8,848 bases of DNA, from positions 1 to 8,848 of the forward strand of contig CACYNZ010000150.1 in NCBI GenBank assembly GCA_902775835.1, read 5' to 3'. Positions 6,135 to 8,848 of the stretch are shown here, in pieces. The first letter of the stretch is position 1. The number at the start of each line of letters is the position of its first letter. This DNA is from an uncultured Eubacteriales bacterium. GTDB taxonomy: Bacteria > Bacillota_A > Clostridia > Christensenellales > Aristaeellaceae. The translations under genes and the position numbers were made by a program. Under the pieces are notes generated by a model that saw nothing but the letters and a program-made list of their open reading frames with translations, was not told the origin of the DNA and made no database searches.

Positions 6135-6180
6135 AAAAAACGATGTGTTCTGATACAGAAATCGGAACACATCGTTTTTT
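6135..6180. terminator. Strong intrinsic terminator, 20-bp stem
   Basis: Bases 6135-6154 pair with 6161-6180 around the loop ACAGAA, with a single T-G wobble. The stem starts with six A and ends with six T, giving a U-run in both directions. It lies 55 bases after the stop of the SH3-repeat gene and is its obvious terminator. It also faces the minus-strand gene ending at 6378, about 200 bases away, and could act as a backup stop for it. Confidence 0.85.
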
Positions 6181-6377
6181 GGTGCAGCCGCACTGACCGC
6201 TTTGGACTGCTGCGAATACTATTCATTTGAGTTTTCGTTTTCGGAAATCAAGAATTGGAATCAGAAAACAACCTCGTCACCACTGATCTGCAGAGAACCG
6301 TCCCTGTACCGCTGCCTGCATCACCGCTTCTGCTGCAGACAGCTTGTCAAGGACATGCTCAGGACAGTGTCACTGAT
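6181..6377. other. Gap downstream of two convergent genes
   Basis: No gene with a start signal is visible. On the minus strand, 6280-6369 is an open stretch of 30 codons with protein-like composition that has no start and follows a stop in its own frame; it ends at a TGA (6277-6279). It may be a decayed tail of the adjacent secreted protein or chance. No terminator close to the 6378 stop is evident. Confidence 0.45.
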
Positions 6378-7079
6378 TTACTGCATTGGTGCAAAGCAGA
6401 GCAGAAAACTGCAATTCTTTTCCCAGAACACAGGATATTCCAGTTCACTTTCTGACACAGGTTTTCCTTTTGTCCTGGCCCCCGGATAAACGCCTGAACT
6501 TCCCCGTACAAGAAAGACCGAATCATCCGATGTTCTTATGAAGGCAGTACATTCAAATACCACTATCGGATTAGCCGGATTGTCGTAAAAATAGACTGTA
6601 AGGGCGCAGGGCATACCATTTACCGAGAGTATGTTTTCTTCATAGATACTCATATTTTTACTCTGATGTGAAAAATCATGGGGCTTATTACAGCCTTCAA
6701 AATCAGGATTCATCACTCTGGTGATATTGTAGAATACTTTCTGCTCATCGTCCTCATAGGCAACATAAAGGCTTTCATCGGCCAGAACAAATCCTGATTT
6801 TTCAAAATGCCTCCTGATTCCCTTTTGGAGAATGTAGTGTTCATCGATTACCCGCAGGCTGTTCAACGGATTGTACAGGCGAAGCCCATAATCCGGGAAC
6901 TCACGGTACGTATTCCTGCCTCCAACCACTTCTTTCAGCTGTGCATAGGATAATTCCGCGTTTTCCACCTTCATGCTCTCGTAGATATCATGATATCGTG
7001 AAAAATGAGTCTCTTCGCCGAACACCACCAGTGGGAACAGTGTCAGAACGGCCATCAGAGCACAGATGAGTCTTTTCAT
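6378..7079 (-). CDS. Small secreted protein of unknown family
   Basis: I do not recognise this 233-residue protein. The ATG at 7079 is chosen because AAAGGA lies eight bases upstream and a clean signal peptide starts there (MKRLICALMAV, hydrophobic core, cleavage around residue 21, before EETHF). An ATG at 7124 in the same frame would add 15 residues ahead of the signal and lacks a ribosome site. The mature part is mixed charged and aromatic, with a short helix-like N-terminal segment (YESMKVENAELSYAQLKEVV, 33-52) and then alternating patterns typical of beta strands (for example CALTVYFYD, 158-166; PIVVFECTAFI, 171-181). It has five cysteines after the signal (130, 158, 177, 223, 228) but no known catalytic motif. 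There is no lipobox and no anchor. The C-terminus ends abruptly in NCSFLLCFAPMQ, which may be a changed reading frame. A promoter candidate sits at 7130-7158, so it is probably transcribed separately from the Ig-like gene upstream. Confidence 0.7.
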   Translation of the reverse strand: MKRLICALMAVLTLFPLVVFGEETHFSRYHDIYESMKVENAELSYAQLKEVVGGRNTYREFPDYGLRLYNPLNSLRVIDEHYILQKGIRRHFEKSGFVLADESLYVAYEDDEQKVFYNITRVMNPDFEGCNKPHDFSHQSKNMSIYEENILSVNGMPCALTVYFYDNPANPIVVFECTAFIRTSDDSVFLVRGSSGVYPGARTKGKPVSESELEYPVFWEKNCSFLLCFAPMQ

Positions 7080-7129
7080 GTTCAAAATCCTTTCTTTCAG
7101 ATTCAAATTCAGAGGCGAATGCATGCTTG

Positions 7130-7158
7130 TCTATACCTGCTGTCTCGCAGGCTGTGAA
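7130..7158 (-). promoter_or_regulatory. Promoter of the small secreted protein, TTCACA-17-TATAGA
   Basis: On the minus strand TTCACA (7158 down to 7153) matches five of six -35 bases, and TATAGA (7135 down to 7130) matches four of six -10 bases, with a 17-base spacer. Start near 7123 leaves a compact leader of about 44 bases that includes the AAAGGA ribosome site. Confidence 0.5.
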
Positions 7159-7200
7159 AGCCGTTTGTTTTCAGGATGTAATGGATGACATACAGCCATC

Positions 7201-7246
7201 CGAGGCAGTGCATAAAACGAAGTGATCTGCTTCATGCATTGCCCCG
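7201..7246. repeat. Long imperfect inverted repeat with one-sided bulge
   Basis: GGCAGTGCAT (7204-7213) pairs with ATGCATTGCC (7234-7243) with one G-T wobble, and two more outer pairs follow across one mismatch. Inside, GAAG (7219-7222) pairs with CTTC (7230-7233), leaving five bases (7214-7218) bulged on one side. It lies between the stop of the Ig-like gene and the promoter of the small secreted protein. No U-run follows on either strand at the right distance, so it is not a standard terminator, though it may protect or end the upstream message. Confidence 0.4.
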
Positions 7247-7330
7247 TTTTCTCTTTGAGATATGTCTGTTTTGGGACTTCATAGGGTATTTGTCTTCCCT
7301 GTCCAGTGGCAGAGTCCGATCCCCATCCTT

Positions 7331-8848
7331 TTACTTCTCTGTAATCTCAATTTCTGCCGATGCAACAACCGGTTCCGGAGCCCCCTGTGCCGTGCAGGTA
7401 ACAGTAATCTTCTGTCCCACAGGAGCGTCCTTTCCGATTCTGATCTGACCATTCTGGGAAATGGTTGCTATGCTTTCGTCCACATCCAGCGCCCATGCAA
7501 GCTTTTTGTCGGAAGCATTGCGCGGACTTATCGCCGCATTCATGGCAAGCGTTCTTCCGGGAACAGCCTTGCCCCGCGCTGTAAGTTCCAGTGTCTCTAC
7601 CGGCTGTTTGACCGCAACGTTCACTCTTCCGGCCCTTCCGCCCCGTTCCTTCACGGTGATACTCACTTTTCCGGCTTTCAGTGGTCGGATGACAGCACTT
7701 CCGTCTCCGTGGTCCTCTATCTCCACGATGCTTTTGGCGGATGCAGTCCATACGAGTCCTTCCAGCGGAACAGAAGCCGGCTCAAGGGAAGCAGAAATGT
7801 CTGCCGTCTGGCCTTCTGCAGCGAAAAGTGTCACAGCCGAGGGCTCCACATTCACAGCTTTGACTCTGGGGAGAAGGGTAATTTTCTTCACAGCATAGGT
7901 GCCGTAGGTTTCAGACTGTGCCGCAACATAAACCGTCTTGACATCATCGATATTACCACTGACTGTCAGAACGCCTCTGTTGTCTATCTTAGCATCCATT
8001 GCATCTTTCGAATAATAACCGATTTCAGTTTCAGGACTAAAGGAATCCAGGACATTCCAATTGATCCTGTTGTTTTTTGCCTGTGCGTTCACAATTGAGG
8101 GATCTGCAAATGACGCAATGAATTTCAGTTTCTGACCGGCTGATACAGAAGTTACCCCATCTTCTGTCGACAAGGTAAGTCCGACCTGAGCTTCGGTGAT
8201 TAACGGCTGTGAGGTATCCAGTGAGAAATACCCTGCCAGCTGTCGCAGGTCTTCAATGGTCGGAGTATAGACTGCCGGCGGCGATGATATGAGTATGAAT
8301 ATCAGATGCCTCCCGGAGCATGCCGCAATTATCCCAAAGGCCAGTTTCTCGCCTTCATTGGTTTTGATTCCTGTTCCGAGAGCAACCGGGTATCCGTCGA
8401 TCTCCATTAAGTAGGATGTGTGGTTTGCCAGGTTACCCGATACCTCTGAAATGGCCGATTCTACGGATGATTTCATACCTTCGACCGTGGAGTACAGGCG
8501 TTCTTCCGGTTTCGGACTGAACATGTACAAGGCGCTGATTTCCGTTCCGGCGACAGAAGAAGTGTACAGTTTGGATTCGGATACTTCATCATATTCCCAT
8601 GTGCCCAGACTGGTCTTGCCTGAAAGGATGCCGACTGTGTCCCCATCTCCAATCGCGACAGAGACAACTGCACTTGCCGGAAAGGTTCCTTCTTCTCCTG
8701 ACTGAGCACTGGATGAATCGTTGACGCCGGGGTATGTTTCTGTTGGTATTGTTAGCGTCGGGAAAAAAGGGCCAACGTTGGTCGGGAGAAAAGGGCCAAT
8801 TCTAGCCGGGTAAATAGGGCCGATCAAGTAAAAGCCTGGCGGATTATT
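7331..8848 (-). CDS. Large Ig-like (BIG2-type) surface protein, N-terminus outside window
   Basis: The reading frame is open to the right edge, so this is the C-terminal 505 residues of a longer protein. Residues here are counted from the TTG at 8827, which is unlikely to be the true start: no signal peptide follows and the frame continues upstream (NNPPGFY). Residues 1-24 are three tandem eight-residue repeats of the form [IV]GP..P, a proline-rich linker. Residues ~45-205 form a domain I cannot name (features: SPKPEERLYSTVEGM, YPVALGTGI, LIFILISSP). Three Ig-like domains follow, at ~212-319, ~320-409 and ~410-498. They resemble the BIG2 group (VNVEPSAVTLFAAEGQ, LKAGKVSITVK, ISQNGQIRIGKDAPVGQKITVT). 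Such domains usually sit outside the cell and act in adhesion or as spacers. The protein ends right after the last Ig domain, without LPXTG or membrane anchor, so any anchor must be at the missing N-terminus. The function is unknown; the Ig-like call is solid. Confidence 0.82.
   Translation of the reverse strand, partial: NNPPGFYLIGPIYPARIGPFLPTNVGPFFPTLTIPTETYPGVNDSSSAQSGEEGTFPASAVVSVAIGDGDTVGILSGKTSLGTWEYDEVSESKLYTSSVAGTEISALYMFSPKPEERLYSTVEGMKSSVESAISEVSGNLANHTSYLMEIDGYPVALGTGIKTNEGEKLAFGIIAACSGRHLIFILISSPPAVYTPTIEDLRQLAGYFSLDTSQPLITEAQVGLTLSTEDGVTSVSAGQKLKFIASFADPSIVNAQAKNNRINWNVLDSFSPETEIGYYSKDAMDAKIDNRGVLTVSGNIDDVKTVYVAAQSETYGTYAVKKITLLPRVKAVNVEPSAVTLFAAEGQTADISASLEPASVPLEGLVWTASAKSIVEIEDHGDGSAVIRPLKAGKVSITVKERGGRAGRVNVAVKQPVETLELTARGKAVPGRTLAMNAAISPRNASDKKLAWALDVDESIATISQNGQIRIGKDAPVGQKITVTCTAQGAPEPVVASAEIEITEK
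8757..8828. repeat. Three 24-bp tandem repeats within the coding region
   Basis: Units at 8757-8780, 8781-8804 and 8805-8828 begin GTCGGG, GTCGGG and GCCGGG and each contain AGGGCC. Units one and two agree at 19 of 24 bases, units two and three at 15. They encode LIGPIYPA, RIGPFLPT and NVGPFFPT in the Ig-like protein. The repeat keeps the reading frame, so copy-number change would lengthen or shorten the linker in eight-residue steps. Confidence 0.75.

Noticed and set aside
6202..6489. Plus-strand 95-codon frame
   Set aside because: It overlaps the minus-strand secreted protein, lacks a ribosome site and has an implausible composition.
7201..7246. Integron attC-like site
   Set aside because: The one-sided bulge is suggestive, but the conserved R' core (GTTRRRY) and its partner are not present, and no integron gene is nearby.
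7262..8098. Plus-strand 278-codon frame
   Set aside because: It lies antisense to the Ig-like gene, whose domains are recognisable, and has no start signal.
8825..8827. TTG 8827 as the start of the Ig-like protein
   Set aside because: The frame stays open upstream to the window end and no signal peptide follows. The TTG is within the repeat region, so it is probably an internal leucine codon.
1..8848. tRNA, rRNA, CRISPR array, insertion sequence or prophage genes
   Set aside because: I saw no cloverleaf, no regularly spaced direct repeats, no transposase or integrase motifs and no terminal inverted repeats with target duplications.

Overview
The window looks like a chromosomal segment from a low-to-mid G+C Gram-positive bacterium of the Bacillota, most likely an uncultured gut or rumen Clostridia. 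This rests on SigA-type promoters (one has a consensus -35, TTGACA), AAAGG/GAGAGG-type ribosome binding sites, Gram-positive signal peptides and a lipobox, and cell-surface modules typical of this group (Listeria-Bacteroides repeat, SH3b, BIG2-like Ig folds). Lineage is inferred from style only; there is no marker gene.

Layout. Positions 1-597 hold no convincing protein gene. They carry an AT-rich stretch, a strong promoter (158-186) followed within about 70 bases by an intrinsic terminator (224-254), then an inverted repeat and a second promoter (433-461) serving the first gene. That gene (598-1794, +) is an exported PIG-L-type deacetylase with an N-terminal discoidin-like domain; its best start is a TTG. 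It converges on a lipoprotein metallophosphatase (1852-2961, -), and a 19-bp hairpin between the two can stop transcription from both sides. After a 390-base gap with its own promoter and terminator signals comes a cytoplasmic sugar isomerase/epimerase-like TIM barrel (3352-4161, -). A divergent intergenic region separates it from a secreted protein (4625-6079, +) with a fibronectin-like region, one Listeria-Bacteroides repeat and three SH3-like repeats, ended by a 20-bp-stem terminator. Then come two more minus-strand genes: a small secreted protein of unknown family (6378-7079) and the 3' part of a large protein with three Ig-like domains and a proline-rich tandem repeat (7331-8848), which runs off the right edge.

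How it fits together. Five of the six genes are predicted or likely to act outside the membrane, so this is a stretch of surface/secretome genes. Each gene seems to have its own promoter or terminator, so I see no multi-gene operon and no evidence for a joint pathway beyond a possible shared theme of glycan and cell-surface work. I see no mobile element, CRISPR array, tRNA or rRNA. I did not find a clear new multi-component system. The best leads are the possible ~60-nt RNA at the left end, the unassigned domains in the Ig-like and small secreted proteins, and the 24-bp repeat array at the right edge.
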